This document shows, piece after piece, positions 34,303 to 47,585 of a stretch of DNA of 64,000 nt. This DNA comes from Daphnia pulex (lineage: Eukaryota > Arthropoda > Branchiopoda > Diplostraca > Daphniidae): contig NC_060019.1 in assembly GCF_021134715.1 (NCBI RefSeq), forward strand, positions 8,060,001-8,124,000, given 5' to 3'. The translations under genes were made by a program, and so were the position numbers. The notes under the pieces were generated by a model. It did no database searches. It was not told the DNA's origin and was given only the letters and a program-made list of their open reading frames with translations. Within the stretch, counting starts at the first letter, position 1. The number at the start of each line of letters is the position of its first letter.

Positions 34303-35661
34303 TTATACGACTGGTAGGAGCCGACTGGAACTCTCGACGCAATAAAAGCAATCATCAGTTACCCTGGATTCAGACCACAGAGAATATTTGTTGGTAATTG
34401 ATATGGAAGGGGGGCCATAAAGCGAGACGGAGAAAAATATTATCGGGCTGTTGAGCTGTTTGGTTTGGCCTTGATGTGCTTCAAATGAGGTTTCAGATGA
34501 TTGCTTTGGGTCACCTTGGATGATGCAGCACATCTCGTAACCAAATAATGCGTCTATTCTTCGATCTTCCAGGTATGAAAGGACTATTGATGTTGTGGTA
34601 ATCCTCTTTGCTCCAATCCCCACTTCCTCATAGAGAAAGAAAAATCCGATTCTCCGAATTCCAAGAAGCCAATTTTGAAGAAAAAAAAGTTCTCCTTCAC
34701 GTCCAATTATTGACCAAAATTGCGCATTAACTTTGGAGGTTTTCCTTTCTTTACACTTAGAAAAACCACATTGGGTCTTTGGGGACGGAATAAACCTGTT
34801 GGTAATCTTCAGTCTACACTTGATACCATCAAATATGCAAATCAGCTTTCTCAATGACACATCGTGGGAAAACTGAAGAGCACCTGGCGAGCCTCATTGG
34901 ACTATAGCAAACAAGGAAACGGAAAAGACTCCTCCGTGGCCGATGACTATGTGTAAACTGAAGACGAGCAGACCAATCTTCCGTCAAGGTCGAAACGGCT
35001 GGATTTTCCGAACCGTGACACATCAGAAAACCGAAACACCTTTCGCACCTCGATGCTTCCGGCCATGACCTCGTTCTGTTTCTGGTTCTTTTGACCGTAG
35101 AGCCGACTTGTTATTTGTCGCACAGGTTGTTTTTTTTTTCGCCGAGAAAACTTTCTCAAATTCAATGGATGAGTGTCTTATTCAGTTAGAAAAGTGGGGA
35201 AATTTCAGCGACACGATGATTGCGCATATTTTTCTAAATTCTAGAATTTTGTAGTCCAATGTATAATGGTCGATCAAGGACACCTTGCCCGTTTAATTGA
35301 ATCGAGTCGTGCTATCGTCGACAAAACTGGTTAGGCAGCATCTAAAATAGCCGCTATTTTAACGTGTCAACTTGTATACGCGAGAACTGGAAAGTCTTTA
35401 CCCTCACCGAATTTGGGGTCTTATTCATTTCGGTTTTGGAGGATTACATTTTTACCAGTTAAATTGAAAGGGATTTTGGTCAATTAAGGAACCGGTTATT
35501 TCCATCCTCCGCGGGGGGGAACTTTTCGAGAGGGAGGTGACCAAGAAAAAAGGGGGAGGGAAAAGAAATTGGTATATTTTGTCCTCTGGGTTGGTGAGTT
35601 AAAACATCAGTCTTGTGGACGTTGGCAACCGAGTAAGACAGAAAATTAAAAAGTGTTCAAC
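34303..35661. other. Spacer between REV3 and takeout-like gene
   Basis: Contains the very short REV3 3' UTR and more than 1 kb with no supported gene. A 185-codon minus-strand frame at 34303-34860 and others near 34830-35165 show no domain, no splice sites that join them and low-quality composition. The last 200 bases before 35662 should hold the takeout-like promoter. Confidence 0.4.
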
Positions 35662-37724
35662 ATGTGGACGTCGGCCGCTATTCTTTTCGCTTCTCTTTTC
35701 GTATCAATCTCTGCTGGAAAATTCGGTAAGTTAAATTTTTCAAATCATTTGTATTCGGCCTTGTACTTATGTCACATTATCTGCATAGCAATTATAGTCT
35801 TAACTAGCTAAAACACCTGTGGTAGAGTAATTTGTTCGTTTATTGTTTACCTTGTTACCAGACTGTCATAACATTTGTGTTAAACAATTATCCCCGAATA
35901 ATTTCAAAAGATAACAGAACATTTAAAAAACTACCAAGTGATAGAAGGTTTTGCATTAGGTACTAAACTCAAAGGAAAATCCAGTCTATCGAAATATTAA
36001 ACACTGAATTAAAAATTAGTAATAATAATTTTTTTATGAGAGTCGAGAGTGAAAGAAAGTGAGTGGTAATTTCCAGAATGAAGTTATATAACAGATTCGC
36101 GTAATAAAATAGTCCGACTTTCTCAAAAAAAAAAAAACAAGCAAAAAACGGAGCGAATGGAACAGGACAATGCAGACAGTTTTTAATTTACGCAATAAAA
36201 TTACTTAAAATATTTTGTCCCCCTTCTGTGGAATGATGATATTAATACATTTATTTGTTTTTTACTTTGAAGGTGATTCTCTGAAACAATGCGATTCCAA
36301 TAACCGGAATGCGCTCAACACTTGCCTTTTTAAGATCGTCGAAGACTTGAGACCTTTTATGCCCACAGGTAAAACTTATTTTTGTAAAGTAAATTTCCAA
36401 CCAATTTTCTTTAGCCTTTCACTGAGAGTGGGGTGATTTTTAACAAAGAAATTGCATATACTGTTTCTCCTCTGTGCTTTCCCAGTGTGGAAAGGGAGTA
36501 GAAGAAAAGTTTCGCATTTGGCATGGAGAATGAATATTGGGGATGAAAGTGAAAGTTGTTTTGTCAGCTGCCACGTACTGTTGTAGTAGAAGTCAGCATT
36601 GTTGACTGGTTGTAATGAATCATCCGTTTTCCATTTCTAAACTTTTTCTCTTCATTTTCTCGCTAGCGTCTTCACTTTTTCCTTACTTATACTAATAGCT
36701 ATTTTCTTTTTTTTATTCTGACGATATGTAGGCATTCCTGAAATTAATGTTCCCGTTCTGGTAAGTCCGCAAAAAATTTGTATTCTCAACGTTCATTTAT
36801 TGATTCTCGATTTATAAAATGATTAAATTTTTTTCTGAAAATCAGGACCCAATGTTTATCCAAAGCGTCAACTTAGTGCAAGGCGAATTCAGGTCAACTT
36901 TCTCCCAGATCCAGGTCCGTGGATTGTCCAAGTTCACCACCATCAGTGTGACGTAGGTGGCTTGAAGTGAAAACCGCTTCATACCGGTGTTCATTTCTCT
37001 AGATACAAATGTAAACTATGTGTCATCCATTCTAATATCGATGTTTTATAGGGCCGATCCAGATACCATGGTCATGAAACTTCGACTTTCGATCCCTGAG
37101 CTCCGCATCACAGGTCAATACAAAATATCGGGTCGGATCTTTGTTCTAGCTGTCGAAGGAACTGGCACATTTTGGAATATTCTGAGTATGAAACATTCTT
37201 TTCCCCCTGGCATTATTATTGCTTATACAGAAGATAGAAATCTAATTCACTGAAATGTTTTGTTCAGATAACGTCACCGTCGATGCGACGAGCAATTTGG
37301 TGTTGAAAGGAAACGCACCGAACCAAAACCTCCAGGTGGCAAACAACGTCCTTGATTTGAATGTTAGCAAAATGCGCATGAGGTTGAATAACCTTTTCAA
37401 TGGTGATCCCATTCTCGGTAATAATCGTATTTTATTATTTTTTACGTAAGCGCAGTTAATTGCGCGTTTTAAATTGCGCAAAATGTTTAATCGGCTCAAC
37501 CCGTTGAAACTCTATTGGTCTATTATTAACGTTTGATTTTGCTGAATGGCCGAAATTTAGGTGAAACGGTCAACAACTTTTTGAATGAAAATTCACAAGA
37601 GGTTTTCGCTGAAGTCAAACCAGAAATGGCTAAACAAGTCGGCGAACTTGTCATCAAGGTTATGAACGACGCTCTTGGTGCCCTCCCAGCCGACAAATTT
37701 GTCTCGACCAGAACGCGATCATGA
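35662..37724 (+). CDS. Takeout/JHBP-family secreted protein
   Basis: The family folds into a long hydrophobic tunnel and carries juvenile hormone-like or other lipophilic ligands in haemolymph. Exons 35662-35725, 36273-36368, 36732-36760, 36846-36952, 37052-37185, 37268-37417 and 37561-37724 join to 247 residues, the normal size. The start encodes a signal peptide, MWTSAAILFASLFVSISAGK. The mature part begins with the family cysteine pair QCDSNNRNALNTCL, then LRPFMPTGIPEINVPVLDPM, which is the hallmark segment. Beta-rich wording such as LRLSIPELRITGQYKISGRI follows, ending with a helical tail rich in Glu. AATAAA lies at 37957. Ligand and tissue cannot be read from sequence. Crustacean members exist, so this does not point to an insect. 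Confidence 0.85.
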
Positions 37725-40043
37725 GAAGTGCTCGTCAGCACTCACATCTTACATTACTCCCATAAAACTCCGTCCGTGACAAGAGATTCTTGATCGACCT
37801 CAATTCGGAGGATTTTATATACAAGTTTCAATTTCAGACAATATTTTTTTTTCTTCTTTTTTAAAAATAGAAGTATTTCTTTTTGCTCGTGTTTTCGATG
37901 TTCTGGTTCATTTTATCGCGTCGCACAAAAAGTTGTGAAATGTCCTTCTTTTGATAAATAAAAATCGTCCCCGGAATATGCTTTAAACAAATACAACGTC
38001 AAAGAAAATATCTACATGGAACGATTTAATTAGCAGTGTTAAGTAATTACCCGCATTAACCTTCTATTCCACTTTCTTCGCTATCTAAACTAATTTTTTT
38101 TAAATAACAATATGGGGTTTCCCCTCAGGTGGCAATCATTTCAGAATAACGTATACTTATTTCTTCCTAGAAAAATTACAGACGAATGTTTTTTTTTTTT
38201 CAAGTTTTTTATTGTAATGTTTCCTTCAACTTCAATCCACTTCTCTTATCTACTCATGGTTTGACGGTTAATATATATGTAGAACAACAGAGGGGAAAGT
38301 ACGGATAAAACATTTAGTGATAGGCTCCATCTAAGCACAAAAAGAAGAAACCATGAAACATTGCCAGCGCTGTAACACAGGTTCGGAAGGAGAAAAAGAA
38401 AAAAAAAAATAGTCAACACAGAAAGGACAGAAAGAGAGAGAGTGAAGGAAAGAAATATACAACACTCAGAATGGTAGGTTATGAAAAATACTGCGGGAAA
38501 AAACGAAGAAAGAAGGGAAAATCTGAATAAGATGGAAGTCTTTCCTAAACATAGCTGGGAGATAATTGTGATAATGTTTAACAGTAAGAGAGAAAAGGAC
38601 ACAGAGGGAGGTTTGGAAGAGAAAGTGTATAACTACATAGTACGCACCGTCATGACCGACACGCTGAGATTTTAGACAAATTGAAAAGCTCTGCTTGAAG
38701 CATTTCATTTACAGTAAAAGGATATTTAGGTATCGGGAGCTAGATAAGGTGTATCAATCAATGTACAGGAAAGCAGATCCAACACTCTCTGGCGGTTATT
38801 GCTTTGTTAAAACGGGATTTCAGAGAAGATAATTATCCACTGACATCACACGCAGAAGAAAAAAAAGTGGGGCAAACGCAGAATCTATCAAAACCCATGA
38901 TTTGATAGGTCAAGACGGAAAAGACAAAGGAATAAAGAATGAAAAGATGAAAAAAAAAGACTCCCGATATGGAATCGTAATAAGCCCACAGGCAACCAGT
39001 CCACCGAATGAATGAAAAATTCACAATTATTTAACCAGAGAACGAGAGATAGTAGGATACGACGACTTTGTTTTCCCCCTTCAAAGTAGAAACCAAATGT
39101 GTGGCCATTCAGAACATCGACGATCGTCATATCAGCCCAAAAAAAAAATTAATAATAAGGAACCAAAACCAGTGAGAGAATCACAACTATCTTTCATAGG
39201 TGGAAATAACAACTCTGGATGTACAAACCACTGATCACATGTGATAGGGGCAGTGTTCACGTTGAATTTCCACAAAGAACCGCGTCGAGTGGATCTCACT
39301 TTCTTCTTCATCTCCTTTTTTCTTTGTTACATAAAAACAGAGAGAAACACACACAAAAGACAGGGGGAAGGAGAAAACCCACCGAAAAATAAGACGTAGT
39401 GATAACAGTGACAGCAAATCGTACGCAAAGAGACGAAGCAAATAGAAGGCAAACATACACAAAGACCACCATTTATCAAATGTTTTTTTTTGTTTTTCGT
39501 AAATTCTCTTCATCAGCACACGCCATCCATTTCCCGGCGTCAAGAGTCGTCGACAAAAGTCTCAGCTGTTTAGAGGTGCGTCTGTAAACGGTTCAATGTA
39601 CAAAGTCCGAAATCAACACAACTATTTTTAGTAGCTAGTAGAAACATTGAGAACTGCGGGGGACAACCATTCTCTAGAGTGGAAGGATCTTTTCTTAGCT
39701 ACTTGACGCGAGGGGCAAGAAGATATCCATCGATATGCAAATTACTAACGAAGGGAGGGTCGAGGAAATTGTTTTCTCTCGTCCGAATGCCATAAACTAT
39801 TAGAGGAACAGTAGCAGTAGCAAGCAAAGTGGAGGCTTGTGATATATATGAGGTTGCAGACCAAGATGGAAAATTAGGCTTTAAAAATCTGAAAAAAGGG
39901 GTTTTGGGGGTCCAGGAAGACGTATTGAAATTCGCAAGGACGATCCGTTTGATCGGAACGTGCAGTCTTTCTTTAAGGTTCGTTGTTTTTTTTTTAGCTG
40001 GTTCTGATGCTGGTCCGTTTTTATTTTGCCGGCGGAAAAGCGT
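37725..40043. other. Convergent 3' region, probably long PIP5K 3' UTR
   Basis: Lies between two converging genes. The takeout-like transcript should end after 37957-37962. A minus-strand AATAAA (plus-strand TTTATT at about 38207) could end a PIP5K transcript with a 3' UTR near 1.8 kb. The stretch is purine-rich on the plus strand, with short A-runs and GA-rich patches. Several short frames exist on both strands but none looks coding. Confidence 0.35.
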
Positions 40044-43000
40044 TCACGGAATGCGAGCGGAACTCACCATTTCATGATCCTGATGAAACTCGGAGGATGT
40101 TTCTTCGTGGACGACTCTCGCGCGGGAGCGGACAGAGCTGCTAGACGCTTGGTTCATTTTCGGCGATCCTGAAAACCCTTCAAAAGCAATGACGACACAA
40201 CCATACATACGGGTTCCGATGCTAAACCAATAAAAATCGATTTTCATTACCTAGTTCACCCGAGGAAGACGATTCAGTGAACGAAGGCGTTCCTTCGGTC
40301 CATGTCGGAGTTGGTGTGTGGCCTCCGGAAATGACACCGCTGGCCATTCGTAGTATTTCCCCGCTTCCCAGCGATGACGCTTTGCTATTCGACCGTACCT
40401 CCAGCTGGACTTCCGACATGCTGCTTATGTAACCAGGCGCGCCGAGCACAGGCATTGAAGTGGAAAAATCGCCAATACAAAAATTAGATTAGAGACAACA
40501 CGCAAGGAGTCAGCGAGCACAACTTGAAAGCCTTTGGTTCACTTTCTGAGCTATTATTAGACATCGTTAGTAAAATTATGACCAGTACCTCAATACTTTG
40601 CCAGTTCGTGCACACAATCCACCAAAACCCTCAAGACGAATCCCCAAAAAATTTTCCACGTATATGCACAACATATCGATTCGTGTTAATAACATGCAAA
40701 TGCCAAGGGATTCCGGAGTACTGTTAGCCTTTTCCTCAATGAGCTAAGAGAAAATCGGAACTTGGCGCTTCGATTTCTAACCTGAAGACATGATGACTTG
40801 TCAAACAAACAAGCTCTTGGGTATGACTGATAACTGAAGTTTCGATTTCTTTTCCGGAACGTTCACCTTGCGGATTCCTAACCAAAGATGTCTTCGGTGT
40901 CTTTTAAATTGATCGCCCTCTACTTTTGAGGAATATAAAAACAAAACCATTTCAAGATGGAGATCTCACCTGATGGCTTCGGCGTGGGAATTCCAAGTTC
41001 TAGTTACAGTTGTCTCGGTGCTCCTCTTCGCTGGAGCACTAACAGATTTGCTGCCGGTTCGTCCCTGAACGATGGATGGCTGATCTCGGGATCTTTCCGC
41101 CGGCCCGGAACGAAGAACTTCCTCAAAGGCGGGAGGGGGAGTCGATGACGAAGAAGAAGATGAAGGGAGGCTTCGAGATTCTCCATCTTCGTTGCTGGCT
41201 CGTGGTCGAAAAGACACTGGTTGAGACAGAATTATGGCACGTTAGAGAAGTTAAGTAGCGACTCACGACGAGGTCGACATTTGGAAAACCGCAAACTACA
41301 TGCAAATATAGCAGAACAGCAAACTACGTGTCGCTGCATCGTAAGGGCATACCAACAAGTTTCAATGTTAGGCACAACAAACCGAACAAAAACAAAACCA
41401 AATGAAAAACACAATTTCACGGCAAACGCAGCAGTCAAAAAAAAATATTCAGGGTATCAACGATTAATTCTGGAAACGCGGTGGGAAATCAACGATACAA
41501 TACACGCGGGTTGGCACGACCCACGTGTAATAAAACGAAAAGAAAACTGGGGGGGGGGGGAGTGAGAAGGGATTGGATAAAACGCCGAAACGAACTGAGC
41601 GACACTAACATTTACCGAACAAAATAACGTCATGCTCAACTCGCAAAAATGGATCAAACCAAAGAAGAAGAAGAAAAAAAAATTCCATCGATGCGTGATG
41701 GTGTATAAATACAGGAGCCGATGCTTTTTTTTTTTTTTTGTCACCTTTAGTCGGACCAGCCGACACACCTCCTTGAGACGTTGGCACGGCAATGTTAACT
41801 CGCTTAGGCGAACGCGGAGGAACAGGTGGAGGTGGACCCCTGGAGCCTGCTCCGGCCCCCGAACCCAACCTCAAGTTGCTTGGCACACGATCTTTAAGGA
41901 CAGCTGGCAAATTGACGGGCGTACTGGAACTTCCGCCAGCGCCAGCGCCACCCCCGACACTATTTCCGGCAGCGCTGGAACCACCGGATCCGCCCACTGA
42001 ATTGTTGAACGTAACTGCAGGTGCTGGTCCTGACAATGAATTCGCTCCTGTCGGATGTGGCAAAGCTGAACCAGTATCCGACGCTGGGCGATTCGAAAGC
42101 AGACAACAATAACAGCAAACTTTCTCTGAAGTTTTTTTTTTTTTTTTTAACTATAACTCTGAAAGCGCCTACGCTGTTCACTAAGGCTGGAGAGAGAAAG
42201 CACTCGGGACAAAGTGAAATCCACGGCAAATTCGCGTGGGCATCAGTAAAGTACAACACAGCCATATTTGGAATAGAGGCAGATTTCGCTAAGTTTGGAT
42301 TGTGTGGGCTGGTTTGCAATGACGATGTAGGTTACCTGATTCCTGGCTGATGGCGAGCTGGTCGTAATTCGCCGGAGCTGCACTATCCGTGACGGAGGTT
42401 GCTCGTGTCCGAGCTGTCAGTTTCTTCTTAGAAGGTGAGTGTTTCAAAGCTGAGATCGCAGACAGACAAAAACAAAAAAATGAGGAAAATTCAAATGCAT
42501 CAGTCGTTCGAAAATATTCAATCGTCGCTATGATGACTCAGAAGTAAGAGAGAGAGAGAGAAAAAAAGGTCACTGAAACCAACCGAAATCAGAGTTCAAC
42601 AAGGAAAATATAAAGATAATAATAAAGAAAAATAAAATTGTTGCGGGAACGATTTTTAGACTCTATGTTCAAAGTACGTAAATTCGACTTTAGAAATCAA
42701 AAGTCTACTAATAATAAGCAGGATATCGTAATATCAAAAACTACTGAAGGGACTAAGAAATCGAGTTCGACTAAAAACTTAGGAATCGCTTAGGAATCGA
42801 AATCAAGACCTTTCGCCTCGGATACAATACGAAAAAAAACGAAAGGAGGGAGGAAAAAATCAAGAAACGAATGCTCGTCGATAACGTAACGTAAAAAATT
42901 ATCAGTAACTGACACATCGAAGTGAAAAAAAAATGGAATGTTGTCGAAATCGGCATATTCATAACACGAACGCGATCGAGAACAAAGTGCAAGAAGTTGA

Positions 43001-46000
43001 ATGTTCGGGTTCCATCGAACGGCAAACGAAACGAAAAAGAAAAAAATTACATGCGAAGTGCACTGTGCGACGAATCTGGGAACACTAACCATGAACGCCA
43101 AACGAAAACGAAAATATTTTTTGATAGATTTTGAAAAAAAAAATAAGTGCGGAATAGATGAGTAGAAAACTTCATAACGCTGGAATTTTTCTGAACGGAG
43201 CATTTACCTAAGTAGCTGGATACCAAGTTGCGGAATTTACGATGTTTGCCTTTAAATTCTGGCAAATCCACTGCGAGCCGATTTTTGTAAATTGATTCGG
43301 TATTTTTTCGAGCAATAAGTTAGAGGGGCAGAAAACGAGAAAAGAGTATGAAAGACATAAAGTTGAGAAAGGCCGTGAAAACGTAAGAGCAGACGGAATG
43401 CCACACATTTAGGCAAGGAGGAGGATAACGATACAGTTCCAAAACCCATCACGGAAACTTGAATAGGACCGAGAAAATCAAAGAGACAGGAGGACAAATC
43501 GAGAACGACACAGAGAAATCCCGATCGACAGAAATATTTTCATAAAAGGAATAAGCTGCTTCGTTTTTACGTTTGCTAATTAAAATTGTCTCTCAAAGAC
43601 AACTGGAAACCCCATCTTTCATTTGGAGTTAATATCGTTACATTAGAATAAAAGATAGGTAAAGAATTCCAAACATCACATTCGAGGTATGAAATCTTTG
43701 GATGAGGTTCTGTTACTGACATTTAATAGCAATTTCGACTTACGCGAGGGCACCTTTCTGAAGACCTGTTTGGCCATGAAGTTTTGAAAACGCTGCGAAT
43801 AAAAGCCAGGACGGTGAACTGAAACTGTGTCCTATGAAAATGGAAGACAAAATAAAGTTTGAAATAAAAAAAATGTTTTGTTCACAAGAAAACTTTATAA
43901 TGAGAAAATCAAAAGTCAGAACATACCCCGTCATGAATCATAGCCTTGAGTGTATGTTCAAGCTTTTTCTTCAGTCGATAGCTCTGCAAAATATCGATAA
44001 TACCTAGAAATACGAGAAGCCTTTCACCTTTGGCGTTACGAGCTGGGATGCCTCCGGGTCTGTTTTATTTTAAAATAGAATGTTAAATAAACTACTGATA
44101 AATTATATAATGAGCTCTGAAATATTTACGGAACATCATCTTCCTCATCAATGGGTTCACTTTCTGCCTGGATACTTTCTAAAGCAGTGGAATGAGCCAC
44201 CAATTTTTGACGATTGATGGAACGGCTACGAACTAGAGGTGGTGGATGAGCCGTCGCTCCAGAGGATGTCCCAGCCACAGCTCCATTCTCTTCTCCACTA
44301 TCTTCCTCGCCAATTGAATTGTTGCGACGGCGCTCGGCTTCTTCTTTAGCCGCCAGATCCAGATTGTGAATTGCAACCAAAAGACTGTAGTCCATAATTT
44401 TAAAGCTTTCCAGAACACGACAGTCTCGTTGAATGGTCTTAATCAGTGCGGTGTATGTATCTGCTTCTAACATAATTCCGTCGGGATGCAATTCCAGAAA
44501 ATCCAAATCCTTATAAGTTGGAACTGTTTTACTTCTTTCCGATTTCGAGGCCTGCAAAAGGGAGAAAATTGTCATTATAAAAAATAGATTTAAAACTATT
44601 TATCAAAGGTCAAAATTCGTACTTTTCTCTTGTAGGTAGAACCCTTGAGATCGTATTTTTCATGTAGTTTAATAGAAGACGGTAGTAAATTGTTCATTAC
44701 TACCATCCGCACGTTTTTCGAGTTACATATGTAGCAATATAAACCGAAAAATTTTGGCAGTAGCGTCCGAGGATTCTGATTGAGGTTCTAGAAAAATAAA
44801 ATAAGAAGAGATAAAAGATTTTGCACTGATATATATAATGAAGATGTATATATTACCATGTAGTAACCAAGTAGAAGTTTCATAAGAAATTCTCCTTCTT
44901 TATGTTGTACAGTTTTTATGATAAACTCATCGTCGGCGGACAGATAGAAAATAGATCCACTAGCTCCCGGATTAGTCAATTCTCTTAACGGCTCGTTACA
45001 GAGCGATAACTGTAAAAAAAATCACAATAAGTATCAGGGCAATTAATAATAACCAATTGCATCATTTTAACTCACCAGAAAGTCATCGGGCTGAATACCG
45101 AAGAGATCACGAAAATATCGGAAGGCGATGGGAGCGAATGACTTGAAACGAAAATCTGAGTAATGATGTGCTGGAGTCAGTTGTGATCCTTGGGAATAAA
45201 AGTTTGTTGTTTCAATGGTCATGAAATCTTGCATCAAGAGATCTCTTTCAGGTTTCGATGCCAGGCCTCCAACTGCATGACTGATACCCAATTGGATGGA
45301 GCCCATAATTTGTGAAGTGTGTATCTAAATAATTAATAAGTAGCATGTAGTTATATTATTGTAGGCAATACAATTGTGGTCACTTACTTTTTTGTAGGTG
45401 ACTTCACCACCCTCTCCTACTCTCCGATGGCCAAGTTTCTTTTCTCGATCTGTTTTTAATGTACCAGCAGATCTAGCTCGTGGAGATAGGGGAGTTTTAG
45501 GACCATCCCCTGCTGCGAGGCTAGGATCTTGGGCCATCTAAGTATTTTAATGAATAAAATATGTTATTTTAAAGATTCCATGTATACATGAAGGGACAGT
45601 TAGTATCTATGTCAGACCAAGGACATTGCAACACCCTGACTGTGTGTTCATTAATACTGGTATTGCACAATTACCCAGATCCAAAAATTTGCAGATCTCA
45701 ACAATTTGAAGGTATAAATATGTAACATACCTCAAGAGGAGGTGGTCTCTTATCCTTATTACTAATGCCTGCAGCAACATCTTCAGAACCGAGTTCATCA
45801 TCCTCAGGAACACAATCGTTTGGATCAGATGATTGATTAGGCTTGTTCACAGGAGTTGAACTGCTGGCAGATTCCTTGATATGATTGTTCTCCATGAGAG
45901 AAGAGCCTTCTTGCTGTATTGATGTATCATGTTCTGAAGGTGTGTGTTTATTTTCTTTTCTTTCACCAATCTCCAAGATTGAATGTGGGCCTGACATGGA

Positions 46001-46042
46001 CGAAACGGCACCCAGTTGTACGACGGATGAACTTGTGCTCAT
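40044..46042 (-). CDS. PIP5K1: Type I phosphatidylinositol 4-phosphate 5-kinase
   Basis: Makes PI(4,5)P2 at the plasma membrane. Minus-strand exons: 46042-45731, 45537-45388, 45324-45076, 45009-44857, 44786-44633, 44551-44130, 44059-43927, 43831-43744, 42449-42336, 42083-41745, 41216-40970, about 40423-40251 and 40168-40068, near 880 residues. Kinase landmarks: [78 protein letters not shown] and [20 protein letters not shown]. The activation-loop region [20 protein letters not shown] is that of type I, not type II. The long tail is Ser/Gly/Pro-rich with [12 protein letters not shown] and a [17 protein letters not shown] block typical of arthropod PIP5K. The N-terminal MSTSSSVV exon is acidic. 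The true C-terminus is unsure: reading through the last donor gives [10 protein letters not shown] and a stop at 40044. Confidence 0.88.
42450..43743 (-). other. Long PIP5K intron before the C-terminal tail
   Basis: An intron of 1,294 bases splitting the kinase core (ending VFRKVPS) from the tail (beginning [17 protein letters not shown]). It is A-rich on the plus strand, with short purine repeats such as a run of AG at 42550-42562. Tail exons beyond it are the usual site of PIP5K splice variants. I saw no further exon I could defend inside it. Confidence 0.4.
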
Positions 46043-46409
46043 TCCACTAAGAATGGGTTTGAGGATTTAAAGACTATAAAGTTAAGTTACATGGAATACT
46101 TGTGAATTTCTCTTAAACAAGTTCACTGTGGTCTTCAATAACCGAATAGAAGTCTTCGACTCAACGCCTCACACACAAACTAGGACAAATTAATGTACAA
46201 GTCGGATCAGCTGCTTTTCTACGAGAGGTTGCCGAGGCAACGTTCGTTGTTATTTAGCCTAAATATGTTTTCTGCTCTCATTTTATATCAGATATTAGAA
46301 ATTCTCTGCATCTTTCTTTTTAGTTAGTTTGTACTTGCAGATAATTTTGAGTTTTTTTTTTATCTCCAATCCCTCGTAATTTATAAAGAAGTAAGAAATT
46401 TACGTGAAA
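46043..46409. promoter_or_regulatory. Bidirectional spacer, PIP5K and coiled-coil gene
   Basis: Only 367 bases separate the PIP5K start (minus) from the coiled-coil start (plus), so both promoters overlap here. The centre around 46190-46260 is GC-richer than its surroundings (CGAGAGGTTGCCGAGGCAAC), as expected of a housekeeping bidirectional promoter. The PIP5K side begins right after an acceptor-like CTTAG, so its 5' UTR may be spliced. Confidence 0.5.
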
Positions 46410-47585
46410 ATGCCATTATTACGAAACAAACCACTTGCAGACTGTGCTGATTTCGAAGCGAGCATCCGACACTACCAAAACCTTAGTACGCTTGTTAAAT
46501 GTTAACTAATATAAATTAATTATGATCTCAGTGGTTTCTGTGTGATATTAAATCTTTCCTTTATCCAGATCAGCAGATAGAACAAAAAACGAGTGCAGTG
46601 TTCGACTTAGTGAACAAACTAAATAATTCAAAAAATTCCGAAAGCGTATGTAAATTTTGTTATCGAGTATTTAATTGATTCTCTTGATCAATTACACAAT
46701 TTAAAGTTTTTTTTATTTTTGTCGCATAGTATTTTTAAGAATAAAATGTGAATCCCTTATTAGATTTTTTGCATATTTACATGAGAATTTAATATTTCGA
46801 TAATTTTTTTTTTCTTTTGTACGATTGTAATGATGCCAGTTCACAGAAAAATCCCAAACAGATGCATCGTATCAACTACATGATCGCAATAAGAACACAT
46901 CACAGGACGCATCAGTCTCATTGGCGCGATCCGAGCCTCGGGAAAAATCTGCAGTAAACAAACATCAAATCATAGTAGATTTAACTCAACGTTTGCGCGA
47001 CATTCAAAATGAACTGGAATCAGCAAGGGTTCAACAAAGAAAAGCGGTTCGTTTATTAATTATTTGTTAGTATATTTTTTTTTTTTTTTTGTGTGTAATT
47101 TTGTGACAACGGTCTATCTACAGGAAGAAGAACGAGATCAACAGAAACAAGAATTGAGTCAACTCAGGGAAAATTCGAAAAAAATGAAAAGTGCAATTCA
47201 ATCGAAGCAATTGCTTCATGAAGCTCACAAGAAAGAAATGGCCGCTGTATTGGAGAAGCTGAAATCTGAAGAGCAATCGCGGAAATCTTTCCAAAAGGTA
47301 CCGTGTAATAGGCTTGTTAAAGAAAAAGTAATAAATTATAACTATTCCGTCTATTAGGAAATCGAGAGAATCTCGAAACAGCTGAGCGTTGTTACATCGG
47401 ATAAGGAGAAACTGGCGGAAAAGTTAGAACATTCCAAGACGGACCTGCTGCTATTAAAACAACATAAATTAGATGACCACCCTAGCAATAAAGTCCCTAT
47501 AATGCTTAAATGTATTAGAAAACAGTCACTTTTAATCGAAAACTTACTGAAACAGATTGCGTGTTTGGAGCAACTAAAGAACTGA
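46410..47585 (+). CDS. Coiled-coil protein, possibly TEX9-like
   Basis: Exons 46410-46485, 46569-46645, 46840-47046, 47124-47297 and 47358-47585 join in frame to 253 residues. The start is MPLLRNKPLADCADFEASIR. From about residue 100 on, the protein is one long coiled coil (DLTQRLRDIQNELESARVQQ; EEERDQQKQELSQLRENSKK). The C-terminus reads IMLKCIRKQSLLIENLLKQI, which resembles the conserved end of TEX9, a testis and cilia-linked coiled-coil protein. That match is from memory and weak. The third exon must start at TTCACAG (acceptor gatgccag) because the nearer acceptor breaks the frame. No enzyme motif is present. Confidence 0.6.

Noticed and set aside
34796-34846. Plus-strand snippet STLDTIKYANQLSQ that resembles the kinesin motor end (TLRYANR)
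   Set aside because: No other kinesin motif nearby, stop codon directly after, and no exon structure; likely chance.
34303-34860. 185-codon minus-strand frame after REV3
   Set aside because: No recognisable domain, overlaps the REV3 poly(A) region, composition like translated non-coding DNA.
41550-41562. Run of G in the PIP5K tail intron
   Set aside because: Simple homopolymer, possibly a sequencing-sensitive site; no function implied.
41605-42112. Gly/Pro/Ser-rich frames on the plus strand opposite the PIP5K tail
   Set aside because: Shadows of the low-complexity PIP5K exon at 41745-42083, whose frame and phases fit the gene.
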